Shown: positions 39,001 to 46,712, counted from the first letter of the stretch. The stretch is 64,000 nt of DNA from Thermoplasmata archaeon (GCA_023265395.1 JAHFTX010000003.1:53948-117947); one strand, 5' to 3'. Notes: generated from the letters alone by a model not told the origin. Numbers and translations are program-made.

Positions 39001-39896
39001 GCGCCGAGAAGGTGCTCACGGTCACCCTCAAGGCCGACCTGCTCGCCGATGTCCAAGGCGGGGCCTTCGACTTCGAGGTCAGCGCCCTCTCGGGCGACCT
39101 CGAGACCGTCAGCAACCCGCTGGTGCTCAGCGGTCGCATCGTCACCGCCGACTTGGTCGTCTCGGAGATCAAGGTCATCTCCGAGAAGCCCTTCGTGGTG
39201 GGCACGCCCATCTCCATCGACGTCACGATCGAGAACCAAGGTCAGACCGAGAGCCCGCAGCTGTCGGTCCAGCTGGTGGTCGGTGGGCCCATCCAGGCGA
39301 CCCAGCAGCTCCCCAAGGTGCTGCAGGGTGACACCCACACGTTGAGCTTCAGCTGGACGCCGACCAAGCCCGTGTCGGGCACGGTCGAGGCCCGGTTCCT
39401 GCTCAATGGCAAGGAGGTCCGCAAGAGCGGTGAGCGGATCACCGTCAATGCGGCGCCGACGAGCGGGGGGGCCATCGACGTTGGTAGCCCCGCGGGCATG
39501 GGCATGATCGGCCTGATCGCCTTGCTGCTGGTGGCGCTGATCATCGTCGCGATGCGCAAGCCCAAGGCTGCGCCTAGCGGGACGACCGTGCCGCCGCCGG
39601 GGGTAAAGAAGCGCCCACCGACGGGACCGACCGGTCCTGCGTCGGATGGCGACGACCGCGACGAGGAGACGGGCGACGGCGACGAGGGCGAAGGCCCTGA
39701 AGACGAGCAGGACCACGGTGACGACGAGGGCGAGCGGGACGACGGTGCCGACGATGAGGCACCGGCCCCCACGCCGGGAAAGGTCACCAAGATCAGGTGC
39801 GGTCGCTGCCAGAGCATCATCGAGGTCACCTCCACCGAGCGGCCCCTGATGATCCGCTGCGAGAGCTGCAACGCCAAGCTGCGCTTGTCGAAGTAG
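33090..39896 (+). CDS. 2268-aa NEW3-repeat surface protein with cytoplasmic acidic tail and zinc ribbon
   Basis: The signal peptide (MRNPTIINPRRR then a hydrophobic core ending in GVSA) is followed by 18 Ig-like repeats of about 100-110 residues of the NEW3/COG1470 type, each with the signature [PG]G-x-x-x-x-[YF]-x-[LV]-x-[VIL]-x-N-x-G-[NS]-x-x-D and a C-terminal T-V-x-Q motif. A final CARDB-like repeat (ADLVVSEIKVISEKPFVVG) and a membrane helix (MGMIGLIALLLVALIIVA) follow. The cytoplasmic tail is very acidic (D/E/G run of about 50 residues) and ends in a zinc ribbon with CGRC and CESC pairs. It starts at ATG 33090. It probably forms a long rod on the cell surface; the zinc ribbon inside is unexpected. 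Confidence 0.9.
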   Translation: MRNPTIINPRRRTVGLSLAALMLLSVLVAVPLGVSATVSISITGGVSTKEVQAGNSVTYTLRIDNNAASSVDITMISSGVPQYWSVTYLPSSTFTVLAGSYTEITLRVSAPANATAETEATITSTATSTVNSPSVNTVTTVKQTYGLTATSPDVDKSMGPGSSAVYSVNITNSGNGIDTASLTVLNKPTGWTVSMPTQVNIQPFSTSNQAINIFNPSGTLSGQYSLTIRATSENSAYFTEIALIADITATYGISLQVTQTVKYVDPGDAVVFYFNATNTGNIQDSFDIVVASPPPGWFANANPNPISNVNPAGTSPFSLIVTAPTDADFNEQAQLDVTVRSQGNPLKLQITSIVAIVRQLHAVDLAPSLLTLLVDPDDNSQMTVSITNNGNGQDTFALSISGEPSYLTPNFNQSQVTVAKGATRDVTLTVDALDTSPAGSTKLTLRSQSTTDSSAFDFQNVTIKVTQNRDVQLQPIGATNKDGIPGQSVDFNLTLKNRGNGEDDFSLSITNLPPGWNYFFSPNPVSDLGSEESQTVVLTVDLPTTVTPGQVSLTARALSENDAGVFADLNLGVNAEQYYSVDLTSTAPFRTTQPNVSVDFPLTVRNKGSGEDTFVLSAEGANSGWVGFSTSSVNLDSDETSPVTVSVLPPKGTAVGSYPLTVRGTSSGSGTAFDSQTLTVTVSQGYGVSVVPNPPIRSVDPGTMATFQLLLKNTGNGQDEYFIQTTTNPNLWGELQLSNPYQTVNSGATLTFTFEVTIPSDASASNHTFKVKATSQGDLSKTSEATFVAAVSPIFGLQLSTVIGANNIEPSDSAVFTINVKNTGNSVDTFTIDLLGTYRTWADADSDTGPVNSGANERVDIEVTVPDGTTTGTYVVQVRVTSDGDDSLTSTVDLTITVVQKHDLTLESLSDTFQKVSPGSQISFSVKVTNTGPTADTINLAKGGNHTVWNDLSLFQVLNLGAGASQTITLTITVPANAIPETYTTAVIGTETLKGRSKTLTLTVQVRQTFDIDLSAATLDGSVLPGQTETFAFTIKNLGSGSDTFLVSATTQASWSSFNRTSIPLAVNQVGAVLLSVTPPLSPKPAVGDYPVTVKVTSVGNPTAQETITFVLTVEQVYGVKVTSDVSIAFVDPGSNATFLLTVTNKGNGPDTFVVSKDGDNPNWVKATPQVVNLAQGASTTVSVKVAVPSNAAEQDSIDDLTVTSQGSLLQESMVTLTTHVNLVFGVEVTPAAKTFTLKKDADVPYTFDITVTNRGSGPDTFSFEAIGQNDEWVSFSPAQLSLDPDESDDVEVSVDPGLSNPFDDFNGTNVWELRATSDADSFTFDGAVLTFKVDFRYGIDVTADRSEVEVGPGAQTTVNLTLSNKGNVPDNFTIVESTQPGWVSGIAAPVNIGAGSQKKVKVTIDVPEEQENGLTTLRFKVTSVGNDSKSKEVTFKVTVDEHFAVDLTAEDSSLGGGPGDTVVFTLTLENTGNVNEDLELKLNDALHDEWFLGFGEDHTSEATELNVSPADEEELTVAIELPDDIAKGSYTFELKATVTNPDATASKLLVLTVLVSYSSELFVKSSREKEKDIAPGATATYSIFLRNTGTVNETFDVFLDGSSEDFLDWVTIAVVGGGRTAPVTQVTVPADRDDITLSNEKGLTITVKVPLDAELGTVLIKIRTESQRDESSFFTFTIMVNVQEKYNVHVDVDDVEGVIKEGDPGDKVTYSFTLENAGNVQDTYTLRASGLKKSWVSFKETELTLSPKEEKLVTYTVTIPDAQTLGTHVLDIFVESQDGPASVFATYKINVTVRQVIDFTVTSDSVSEDGKPGENLTFLVDIENNGNGPDAYAFSFDVHKDYLQWVKLDAANLSIPAGRSDQLLVTVKVPRGADAAEVGIDLTVTSTVNDTGKEKIHLTATVEQLYDVSVELDTDSQPVDPARGQDGSWRVLVRNNGNARDSVRLQVGSLESGWVKTYFALPSATDLDAGAEKVLTVTLKADLLADVQGGAFDFEVSALSGDLETVSNPLVLSGRIVTADLVVSEIKVISEKPFVVGTPISIDVTIENQGQTESPQLSVQLVVGGPIQATQQLPKVLQGDTHTLSFSWTPTKPVSGTVEARFLLNGKEVRKSGERITVNAAPTSGGAIDVGSPAGMGMIGLIALLLVALIIVAMRKPKAAPSGTTVPPPGVKKRPPTGPTGPASDGDDRDEETGDGDEGEGPEDEQDHGDDEGERDDGADDEAPAPTPGKVTKIRCGRCQSIIEVTSTERPLMIRCESCNAKLRLSK

Positions 39897-39911
39897 GCCC
39901 CGGCACCAAGG

Positions 39912-39932
39912 GTGGGGCGCATCGCGCCCCAC
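39912..39932 (+). terminator. Hairpin after the giant NEW3 gene
   Basis: A perfect 9-bp stem (GTGGGGCGC/GCGCCCCAC) with a three-base loop begins 16 bp after the stop codon. It is not followed by a T-run but by a C-rich stretch, so it may mark the 3' end or stabilise the transcript rather than terminate by itself. Confidence 0.4.
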
Positions 39933-39985
39933 CTCCCCCCAGCGACCACTCTGCGCAGCGCCGCGGGGTGGTCCGCTGCTTGTTT

Positions 39986-39992
39986 CTTATAG
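39986..39992 (+). promoter_or_regulatory. TATA box of the DNA ligase gene
   Basis: CTTATAG is centred about 25 nt before the GTG start at 40014, as expected for a leaderless archaeal transcript. There is no ribosome site before the GTG, which agrees. Confidence 0.5.
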
Positions 39993-40013
39993 CGGCATAT
40001 CGGTCGTTCGGCC

Positions 40014-41816
40014 GTGGAGTTCGCTCTGCTGGCCCACTGCTACGAGCGCATCGAGCAGACGCCGGGACGGCTCGAGATGGCCGCCCAGTTGGTCGGGCTG
40101 CTGCAGCAGACCCCCGCTGCGCTGCTGCCGACGGTCGTCTACCTCACGCAGGGGCAGCTGGGCGCCGCCCACGAGGGGATCGAGACCGGGCTTGCCGAGA
40201 AGAACCTCCTCAAGGCGATCCTGCGCAGTGCCGGGGGATCGAAGCAGCAGGCCGAGCAGCTGTGGGTCCAGACAGGGGACCTGGGCACCGTCGTCGAGTC
40301 GCTGCTGGCACAGGGGCGGGCGCTAGGGGGGCGCCAGACGACGCTCACACCAGAGCCGCTGACGATCGAAGGGGTCCTCGAGACCTTGCGGCAGATGGCC
40401 ACGACCACCGGTGCGGGCTCCCAAGACGTCCGTATCCGCTTGGCGATGCAGCTGCTCACCCGCGCCTCGCCGCTGGAGGCACGCTACCTCTGCCGCATCC
40501 TCGTGGGCCGCCTGCGGCTGGGTCTGGCCGACATGACCATCGTCGATGCGCTGGCGATCGCCTTTGCCACCAAGGAGCAGCGGGACGTCGTCGAACACGC
40601 CTTCAACATCACCTCCGACCTGGGCGTGGTCGCCTCCGTCCTCTCGTCGCAAGGGGTCGACGGCCTTGGGCGGCTGCACATCCAACCGGGGGTCCCCATC
40701 CGCCCCATGCTGGCCGAGCGGCTCAATTCGCTCGACGCCATCGTCGAGAAGGTCGGCAGCGACAACCTCCTGCTCGAGTACAAGTTCGACGGCCTGCGGT
40801 TGCAGGCCCATGTGCGCGCCGACGGGCAGGTCGCGCTCTTTAGCCGCCGCCTCGAGCCCGTCACCGCGCAGTTCCCCGACGTGTGCGCGGCGCTCCAACA
40901 GATGGCCAAGGGGCGGGCGATGATCGTCGAGGGGGAGTGCGTCCCCATCGAACCGCAGACCGGCGAGCTGCTCCCCTTCCAGGTCGTCTCGCGGCGCCGC
41001 GGGCGCAAGGTCGACCTGCAGGAGGCCATCGCGCAGGTGCCGGTGCGACTGGTCCTCTTCGACTGCCTGGCCGACGGCACCACGCAGCTGCTCAGCACGC
41101 CGCTGGTCGAACGCCGTGCGACCCTCGAGCGCCTCGTGGGCAGCACCGAGGAGCTCCCGCCGGGGGTGGGGCTCACGCGCGTGCTCGTGCGTCCGACCTT
41201 GGCGCAGGCGCAGGAGTTCTTCTCCTGCTCCCTCTCCGACGGCGCCGAGGGGATCATGGCCAAGGACCTGCGGGGCGCCTACACCGCCGGCGCCCGCGGA
41301 TGGCAGTGGATCAAGTTCAAGCGCGAGTACCGTGCCGAGATGGTCGACACCGTCGACCTGGTGGTGGTGGGCGCCTACTCCGGGAAGGGCAAGCGCACCG
41401 GCTGGTACGGCGCGCTGCTGATGGCGGCAGTCAATCCCGACACCGGCCTGTTCGAGACGGTCTGCAAGCTCGGGACGGGCTTTACCGAGGAGGTGCTCGC
41501 CGCCCTGCCGCCGCTGCTCGGCGACTGCGTCGTCCCCCTGCGCGATCCGCGGGTGCGCTCGAGCCTCCCCTGCGACGTCCATCTGCGCCCGCAGCACGTC
41601 CTCGAGGTCATCGGTGCGGAGCTGACGCGCTCACCGGTGCACCCGGCAGGTGCCGACCTGCTGGAGGCTGCCGGCGCCGCCCCTGGCGGGGGGCTGGCCA
41701 TCCGCTTCCCGCGCTTCACCGGCCGGGTGCGGGACGACGAGAAGGGGCCCCAGCAGGCGACCACCACCCTGGAGCTGGTTGATATGTACCAGCGCCAGTT
41801 GCAGCGCCGCGGGTGA
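40014..41816 (+). CDS. lig: ATP-dependent DNA ligase
   Basis: The 600-aa archaeal/eukaryal-type ligase has the N-terminal DNA-binding domain (RYLCRILVGRLRLGLADMTIVDAL), the adenylation domain with the nucleophile Lys257 in EYKFDG, then FSRRLEPVT, IVEGECVP (motif III), DGAEGIMAK (motif IV) and WIKFKREY (motif V), and a C-terminal OB fold ending in FPRFTGRVRDDE. It seals nicks in replication and repair. Its length matches the family (550-610 aa). It starts at GTG 40014 with a TATA box 25 nt upstream. An unknown gene follows 4 bp later and may be coexpressed. Confidence 0.95.
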   Translation: MEFALLAHCYERIEQTPGRLEMAAQLVGLLQQTPAALLPTVVYLTQGQLGAAHEGIETGLAEKNLLKAILRSAGGSKQQAEQLWVQTGDLGTVVESLLAQGRALGGRQTTLTPEPLTIEGVLETLRQMATTTGAGSQDVRIRLAMQLLTRASPLEARYLCRILVGRLRLGLADMTIVDALAIAFATKEQRDVVEHAFNITSDLGVVASVLSSQGVDGLGRLHIQPGVPIRPMLAERLNSLDAIVEKVGSDNLLLEYKFDGLRLQAHVRADGQVALFSRRLEPVTAQFPDVCAALQQMAKGRAMIVEGECVPIEPQTGELLPFQVVSRRRGRKVDLQEAIAQVPVRLVLFDCLADGTTQLLSTPLVERRATLERLVGSTEELPPGVGLTRVLVRPTLAQAQEFFSCSLSDGAEGIMAKDLRGAYTAGARGWQWIKFKREYRAEMVDTVDLVVVGAYSGKGKRTGWYGALLMAAVNPDTGLFETVCKLGTGFTEEVLAALPPLLGDCVVPLRDPRVRSSLPCDVHLRPQHVLEVIGAELTRSPVHPAGADLLEAAGAAPGGGLAIRFPRFTGRVRDDEKGPQQATTTLELVDMYQRQLQRRG

Positions 41817-41820
41817 GGAC

Positions 41821-43080
41821 ATGGTGACGCTCAGCCTCTACGCCCAACCGACGGACGCCTCTCCGCACCTGCTGCGACGCGCCCTCGAGGAGGGGGAGTA
41901 CGAGGAGAGTGCGCGACTCTTCGGGGTGCTGCCCTTGACCGACATCGGCGCGCGGTGCGTCGACGTCGCACGCTCCCAGTTCCCCGATACCGAGCTCTCC
42001 CTGATCGAGACCCACGGCTTTGGCGGGGTCCCCTGGACCATCCTGCTGCAGTGCGGTGGGCTGAGCGTGACGATGTCGCTGCGCCCCTACCGCCGTGCCA
42101 AGGGTGCGGAGGCGTGGGTGCTCAGCCTCGACCTCGAAGGCTCCGAGACGGTCCTGCTCAACTACCTGCGCCGGGTCGTCGTCAAGGCGGACCATCCCCC
42201 CTGGCAGATGGGCGACCCAGCAGCCTTCGAGGCCAAGACGGGCATGAGCGCCACCACGCTGCGCAAGCGCTGGCGCCGCTGGTCGACCAAGGAGCGACGG
42301 CTGCAGCGTGCCGTCGTCGCGGCCCGCCTCCCCGACAAGGTGCTGCTACGGACGATGGCGGGACTGCAAGGGGGCGGGGTGCGGCTCAAGGTCGTGGTCT
42401 CCAACCAGACTGCCCAGGTCCTCAAGGAGGTCCAGCTTCGTGTCGAGGGCAGCGGCGTGCCCGCAGCGGCGCTTGAACGCACCACCGCCGTCCCGCGGAT
42501 CAACTCCACCGGCGAGGCGACCCTGCTCAGCGACCTGCCCATCGACCCGATGGCCGATCAGGTGCGTCTGACCCCGATCGTCACCTACGAGCGCGAGGGG
42601 AAGCACAAGCGCCGCACCCTCGAGCAGGTCGTGCTGGCCGCTCCACTGCCCGAGCTGGTGCCGTGGCGGCTCAAGCCCAGCGCCTGGGACGGCACCACCT
42701 CCGGGTTCGTCCGAGAGCGGCTCCCCAGCGTGCGCCGGGGACAAGCCGCTGCCGAAGTGCTCGACGAGGCGCTGCAAGAGCTCCAAGGTCTGCCGATGGA
42801 GGCGCTTCCGCCCGAGGTCTCGAAGCGCTCGGGGGCCTTCCGGGGAGCCGTCCGATGGGCGGGCACCGATGACCGGGAGGGGCGCTTCGGCCTCGAGCTG
42901 GTGGTCAGCGGGGGAGCACGGGATTGCAGGGTCGAGCTGACGGCGCTGACCAGCCGGGCCGAGGACCTGCCCGGGATGGTCCGCTGGGTCCAACGTCATG
43001 AGCGACTAGGTGCGCTGCTGCGGGCACCGACGCCCGACCTCAGCGTCAGCGAGCCCGAGCCAGCGAAGTCCGACTCCTAG
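41821..43080 (+). CDS. Hypothetical 419-aa protein downstream of DNA ligase
   Basis: I recognise no family. Residues 1-130 look like an alpha/beta domain (HLLRRALEEGEYEESARLFG, WTILLQCGGLSVTMSLRPYR). A basic helix follows (TTLRKRWRRWSTKERRLQRAVV), then a beta-sandwich region resembling appendage or Ig-like folds (VRLKVVVSNQTAQVLKEVQLRVEG, DQVRLTPIVTYEREGK), and a C-terminal alpha/beta part. No signal peptide or membrane helix is seen. It starts at ATG 41821, only 4 bp after the ligase stop, so it is cotranscribed and possibly DNA-related; that is inference. Its TAG stop overlaps the TAG of the convergent UbiA gene at CTAG 43077-43080. Confidence 0.7.
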   Translation: MVTLSLYAQPTDASPHLLRRALEEGEYEESARLFGVLPLTDIGARCVDVARSQFPDTELSLIETHGFGGVPWTILLQCGGLSVTMSLRPYRRAKGAEAWVLSLDLEGSETVLLNYLRRVVVKADHPPWQMGDPAAFEAKTGMSATTLRKRWRRWSTKERRLQRAVVAARLPDKVLLRTMAGLQGGGVRLKVVVSNQTAQVLKEVQLRVEGSGVPAAALERTTAVPRINSTGEATLLSDLPIDPMADQVRLTPIVTYEREGKHKRRTLEQVVLAAPLPELVPWRLKPSAWDGTTSGFVRERLPSVRRGQAAAEVLDEALQELQGLPMEALPPEVSKRSGAFRGAVRWAGTDDREGRFGLELVVSGGARDCRVELTALTSRAEDLPGMVRWVQRHERLGALLRAPTPDLSVSEPEPAKSDS

Positions 43081-44000
43081 CCACCCAGCAACGACGAGCC
43101 CGAGAGCACGACGAAGCTCCCGACGCCGAGGATGTAGACGGCCCCCAGGAAGACGATCGTCGTCATGACTGTGCGCGCGGTCGCTTGACGCAGCAGCACG
43201 CCCATAGCGGCCAGCTGCACGACGAACATCGGCCAGAATGCATCGAGCAGCTGCGGTTGCAGGGGGTCATTGGGCCAGCGATGCGAGACGAGGATGAGCG
43301 CAGCCCCCGTGGATGCCACAGCGACGACCGCTCCGCGAAGCGTCGTGGTCGGCCCGAGCCAGACCGCCGTCGAGCGGATCCCTGCACGGGAGTCCGCAGG
43401 AAGGTCCGCCGCCAGCGTCAGCAGGTAGAGCCCGCCGATCCCCAGCAGGGTGGTCGGGAGGAACTGCCAGGGGAATGTGGCGAGCGGCCGCAGGCTCGCC
43501 CATCCGATCAGGGGTAGCAGCGCACCGATCCCGATGACGTTGACGAGGACGTCTGCGGGCGGTCTGGACTTGAGCCGAGCCCCGGGGTTGCTATAGAGGA
43601 AGGAGAGCAGCAGCGCTGCCACCAGCAGCAGGAGCACCTCCGCATTCACCAGGGCGCCCAGGAGCACGCACCCGATCGCGAGTGCTCGTGCCCCGCGCAT
43701 CGCCTCTGACGGGCGCAGTCGGTTCGAGCGCAGTGCGGAGTTCTGCTTGCGGGGGTTGTGGTGGTCTGCGCGGCGGTCGATCATGTCGTTGTAGAGGCAG
43801 GTCGCTCCGGTCAGCATCGGCCCTGCGGCCACAAGCGCCAGAGCACCCTGCCACGGGGGCAGCAGCGCCTTGCCCGCCAGGACGATTCCGAGGTAGGTCA
43901 TCCCCAGCGAGATGATCCAAAACGGCAGGCCGACGCTCCACAGGACCGACGTCAGGGCTCCGGGCCGCCCTCGCGGCACGCGCTCAGGCTTGGCGCTCAT
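43077..44000 (-). CDS. UbiA-family prenyltransferase
   Basis: The 307-aa integral membrane protein has about eight to nine helices. The first Asp-rich motif is NDMIDRRAD (Asn71, Asp72, Asp75, Asp79) and the second is DLPADSRAGIRS, which bind Mg-prenyl diphosphate. In archaea such enzymes make digeranylgeranylglyceryl phosphate for lipids or prenylate quinone or heme precursors; the sequence alone does not decide which. It starts at ATG 43998-44000, overlapping the end of the TraB gene by 17 bp, so they are translationally linked. The longer frame to 44087 lies inside the TraB gene. Confidence 0.87.
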   Translation of the reverse strand: MSAKPERVPRGRPGALTSVLWSVGLPFWIISLGMTYLGIVLAGKALLPPWQGALALVAAGPMLTGATCLYNDMIDRRADHHNPRKQNSALRSNRLRPSEAMRGARALAIGCVLLGALVNAEVLLLLVAALLLSFLYSNPGARLKSRPPADVLVNVIGIGALLPLIGWASLRPLATFPWQFLPTTLLGIGGLYLLTLAADLPADSRAGIRSTAVWLGPTTTLRGAVVAVASTGAALILVSHRWPNDPLQPQLLDAFWPMFVVQLAAMGVLLRQATARTVMTTIVFLGAVYILGVGSFVVLSGSSLLGG

Positions 44001-44838
44001 CCGTTGCGTCCTGACCGAAGCGGATCTCGGCCGACGGACCGACCTCGACACCGGTGACGGTCGGAATGCCCATCGCCGGGGGTTCACCCTCCCACGGAGG
44101 CGGCGGGGTGCGGCCGGCGCCGGTGGGGACCGCTAGGCGCACGACACTAGGCAGCCGCTGCAACGCCGATCCGTCGCGGAGGGCCGAGAGGCGGATGGCC
44201 TGGACGGCGTGTCCCTGCAGCTGCAGCGCCGCCAGGATCCCCGGGACGTGGCCGTCCCCGACGATCGCCATGGTGTGGTCGTGGGTGCGATCGAGGCGGT
44301 CGAGGGCGTCGATCATGTGCGCGTTGCGCTCGTCGATGAGGATGCGCTTGAGGGTGGGGAACTCGGCCGCGAACTGGTCGAGGTAGCCGACGTCATCAGC
44401 CTGGAACCGCTGCAGCTCCTCCTCGACGTCGCCGTCGCGGCGGACGAAGGCGACGGCAAGGGACCAGAAGAAGCGCACCTGTTCACGCCAGGTGATCTGG
44501 GCGCTGATGTCGTCGACGACCTCGCGCACATCCCGGTCGATGCAGGCGATCCCCGCACCCACCTGTTGCGCCGCTGCCGCTGCCGCCAGCATCTCCGCGC
44601 CGACCTCGGAGCCGTAGCTGCCCGCGATCTGTTCCTGGAAGTGCGCCAGGACCCGGAACATCAGCGGCCCCTCCATCTGGAGGTCGGTCTGCGCAGGGGC
44701 GCGCGCGCGCTCCTTGAGGACCTCGAGGCGGTTGCCGTCGAGCTCGATGGCCACCAAGGAGGGCTGGAACCCGACCACGAGCCGATGGAGCACCTGCTCG
44801 AGGCGGAAGACGTGACCGACGCCCACGAGGGTGATCAT
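43984..44838 (-). CDS. TraB family protein
   Basis: The 284-aa protein has TraB/PrgY-type motifs: the opening ITLVGVGHVFRLEQVLHRLV, the VAIELDGNRLEVL segment and the second conserved loop AIVGDGHVPGILAALQ. Archaeal TraB proteins are uncharacterised; the bacterial name comes from pheromone shutdown and the fold is related to haem-binding or Tiki-type metalloproteases. No C-terminal membrane helices are present, unlike many archaeal members, so this is a short soluble form. It starts at ATG 44836-44838, 25 bp after the radical SAM gene, and overlaps ubiA. Confidence 0.8.
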   Translation of the reverse strand: MITLVGVGHVFRLEQVLHRLVVGFQPSLVAIELDGNRLEVLKERARAPAQTDLQMEGPLMFRVLAHFQEQIAGSYGSEVGAEMLAAAAAAQQVGAGIACIDRDVREVVDDISAQITWREQVRFFWSLAVAFVRRDGDVEEELQRFQADDVGYLDQFAAEFPTLKRILIDERNAHMIDALDRLDRTHDHTMAIVGDGHVPGILAALQLQGHAVQAIRLSALRDGSALQRLPSVVRLAVPTGAGRTPPPPWEGEPPAMGIPTVTGVEVGPSAEIRFGQDATDERQA

Positions 44839-44863
44839 GGACCACGCTGGCCGCGGACGACTA

Positions 44864-46636
44864 TCAAGGTTGTGCGGGAGCCAGGAAGGGCCGCAGCTGT
44901 TCGCACAGGTCAGGTTCGGACGAAAGTGGTGCCAGAGGGTCGGCGCCCGAAGCGACGCTGCGCAGGATCGCGTGGGCACGCTTGGCCCCCACCCCGGGCA
45001 GGGCCTGCAGCTGTGCCTTGGTCGCTGCGGACACCTGTAACGGATAGGGCACGGCTGAGAGCGACCGGAACCCATGTCCGGTGACCGCGGCGTCGATGGG
45101 ATGTGCGGCACGATCCCTGGGCAACTGCCCGCCATCGGGGATGCCCACCAGCAGCGGGTAGGAGCCCACCTGGCGCCAGAATCCGAGCGCCCCCTGACGG
45201 AACTCGAAGTGCAACCCTCGCAGGACACGACCGGTGGGTGCGAGCCGCCGCAGCATGGGTTGGTCGATCTCCGTCCGCACTGCGCGCTTGAACCTCTGGA
45301 AGGCCGTGCGGAGCTTGGGTGCCGCGAACTCACCCCGCAAGTCGAGGACCTGCCGCAGGTTGATGCGGCGCAGGAGCAGGCCTTCGTCGCGCAGGCTGCG
45401 CAGGAACGCCAGGTCCGCGTGGAACGAGGCGCCGGTCTGCTCGCGGAGCCCCGAGAGGAAGTTGATGCCCGGCAGCAGTGCCGGCAGGCCACTGGGGCCG
45501 ACGACACCGCCGATGCGGTTGATCACTTCCACCGCATCGTGGACCTGCTCTGGCGTGGCGTTGAGGTTGTTGGCCTTCTGCACGCTGCGGTCGGCGGACT
45601 CGAGGCCGAAGCTGACCACGTTGCCGCTGGTGCAGGTGCGCACGATCAGGGCGGTGACCGCCGCGCCGACCTGCGGGTCGGCAATGACCATCGCCGGGTC
45701 TCCGTTGTCGATGTGCAGCACCTCCAGCGAGGTACCTGCGGCGATCCCGTCGAAGAGCGCTTGCACCGCAGGTGCGTTGACTGCGAGCCGGTCGCCGCGG
45801 ACGGTCGCGTCGTAGGAGTAGACACAGGCCCCGGCGAGACGGACGTTGCGCACGCCCAGCGACTGCAACTGGCGCAGTTCGGCCACGATGGAGGCGGGTG
45901 GTCGCACCCGCGGATGGCCCAGCGCGACCTCGGTGCAGAAGTGACAGCCACCGTTGACCGGGACGCGCACACAGCCACGGTAGAGGTCGACCTCGACGGT
46001 CAGCGGCGTGGGGAAGTCGGGGTGCAGCGATGCGACGTGAGCGCCCAGCAGGGCGAAGCGGTCCCACTCCACGAGGGTGCGATACCGTGCCCGAGGGTCG
46101 CTCTGTCCTGCGAGCAGGTCCGCGACCAGTGCATCGACATCCTTGGCAGCGGCGTGGTGGACCACGGTCGAGAGCGGTCCGCCGCCGAGCATCCCATAGC
46201 GCGCCATCCCCCCACCAAGGACCACGGTCCCGCGCGCTCGAGGGAGCAGCTGGCGCAGCTCCCGCACCGATGCAGGGAGCCCGCGGACGTATCGTCCGGG
46301 GACCATCAGCCCGCCGATGACCACCAGCATCGGTGCCTCCTGGAGCGCCTTGGCCTTCGCGGGCTGCTTTCGGACCTGGTCGATGGTGGTGTAGGAGACA
46401 CGCATCCCTGCAGCGCGAACAGCCCCGGCGACCAGACGTGGGTAGGGGGAGAGGTAGGGTGGCACGCCAAAGAGCGACGGCTCGTCGATGTAGCCGTCGA
46501 GGATCGCTACATCAGCGTTGCTGTCCTTCCGCTGACCAGCATCATCGAGACCTCCAGCGACGCCCTCCTGCACACGCGTAGCCTGTTCCACCACGCGCAC
46601 CCCTTCGGGACCGATCGGGGGGAGCTCGACACTCAG
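44864..46636 (-). CDS. Radical SAM protein with C-terminal helix-hairpin-helix (COG1031-like)
   Basis: The roughly 590-aa protein has an N-terminal cobalamin-binding-like region (VAILDGYIDEPSLFGVPPYLSPYPRLVAGA), then a radical SAM core with the family's spacing Cys222-x8-Cys231-x2-Cys234 (RGCVRVPVNGGCHFC), and a C-terminal HhH motif LQALPGVGAKRAHAIL. This matches the archaeal COG1031 family, whose reaction is unknown. I place the start at CTG 46634-46636: it follows GGAGGG by 6 nt and lies about 40 nt from the TATA element at 46673-46680, while the first in-frame GTG (46598-46600) lacks a ribosome site. It leads the radical SAM-TraB-UbiA operon and diverges from tRNA-Leu. Confidence 0.85.
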   Translation of the reverse strand: MSVELPPIGPEGVRVVEQATRVQEGVAGGLDDAGQRKDSNADVAILDGYIDEPSLFGVPPYLSPYPRLVAGAVRAAGMRVSYTTIDQVRKQPAKAKALQEAPMLVVIGGLMVPGRYVRGLPASVRELRQLLPRARGTVVLGGGMARYGMLGGGPLSTVVHHAAAKDVDALVADLLAGQSDPRARYRTLVEWDRFALLGAHVASLHPDFPTPLTVEVDLYRGCVRVPVNGGCHFCTEVALGHPRVRPPASIVAELRQLQSLGVRNVRLAGACVYSYDATVRGDRLAVNAPAVQALFDGIAAGTSLEVLHIDNGDPAMVIADPQVGAAVTALIVRTCTSGNVVSFGLESADRSVQKANNLNATPEQVHDAVEVINRIGGVVGPSGLPALLPGINFLSGLREQTGASFHADLAFLRSLRDEGLLLRRINLRQVLDLRGEFAAPKLRTAFQRFKRAVRTEIDQPMLRRLAPTGRVLRGLHFEFRQGALGFWRQVGSYPLLVGIPDGGQLPRDRAAHPIDAAVTGHGFRSLSAVPYPLQVSAATKAQLQALPGVGAKRAHAILRSVASGADPLAPLSSEPDLCEQLRPFLAPAQP

Positions 46637-46672
46637 ATGGTTCCCTCCGCAGGACGCACCCTTGGCCCACCG

Positions 46673-46680
46673 ATTTAATA
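46673..46680. promoter_or_regulatory. Shared TATA element between tRNA-Leu and the radical SAM gene
   Basis: ATTTAATA reads as a TATA box on both strands. On the minus strand a start site near 46650 puts GGAGGG and CTG directly after it; on the plus strand a start near 46703 precedes the tRNA by about 10 nt. It may be bidirectional. Confidence 0.5.
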
Positions 46681-46712
46681 CCCCGCCCCGCATCGCTGCA
46701 CCGGAACCTCTT

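Noticed and set aside
33090..39400. Possible CRISPR or tandem DNA repeat in the NEW3 gene
   Set aside because: The periodicity is at protein level (about 105 residues) with diverged DNA; there are no short exact repeats with spacers.
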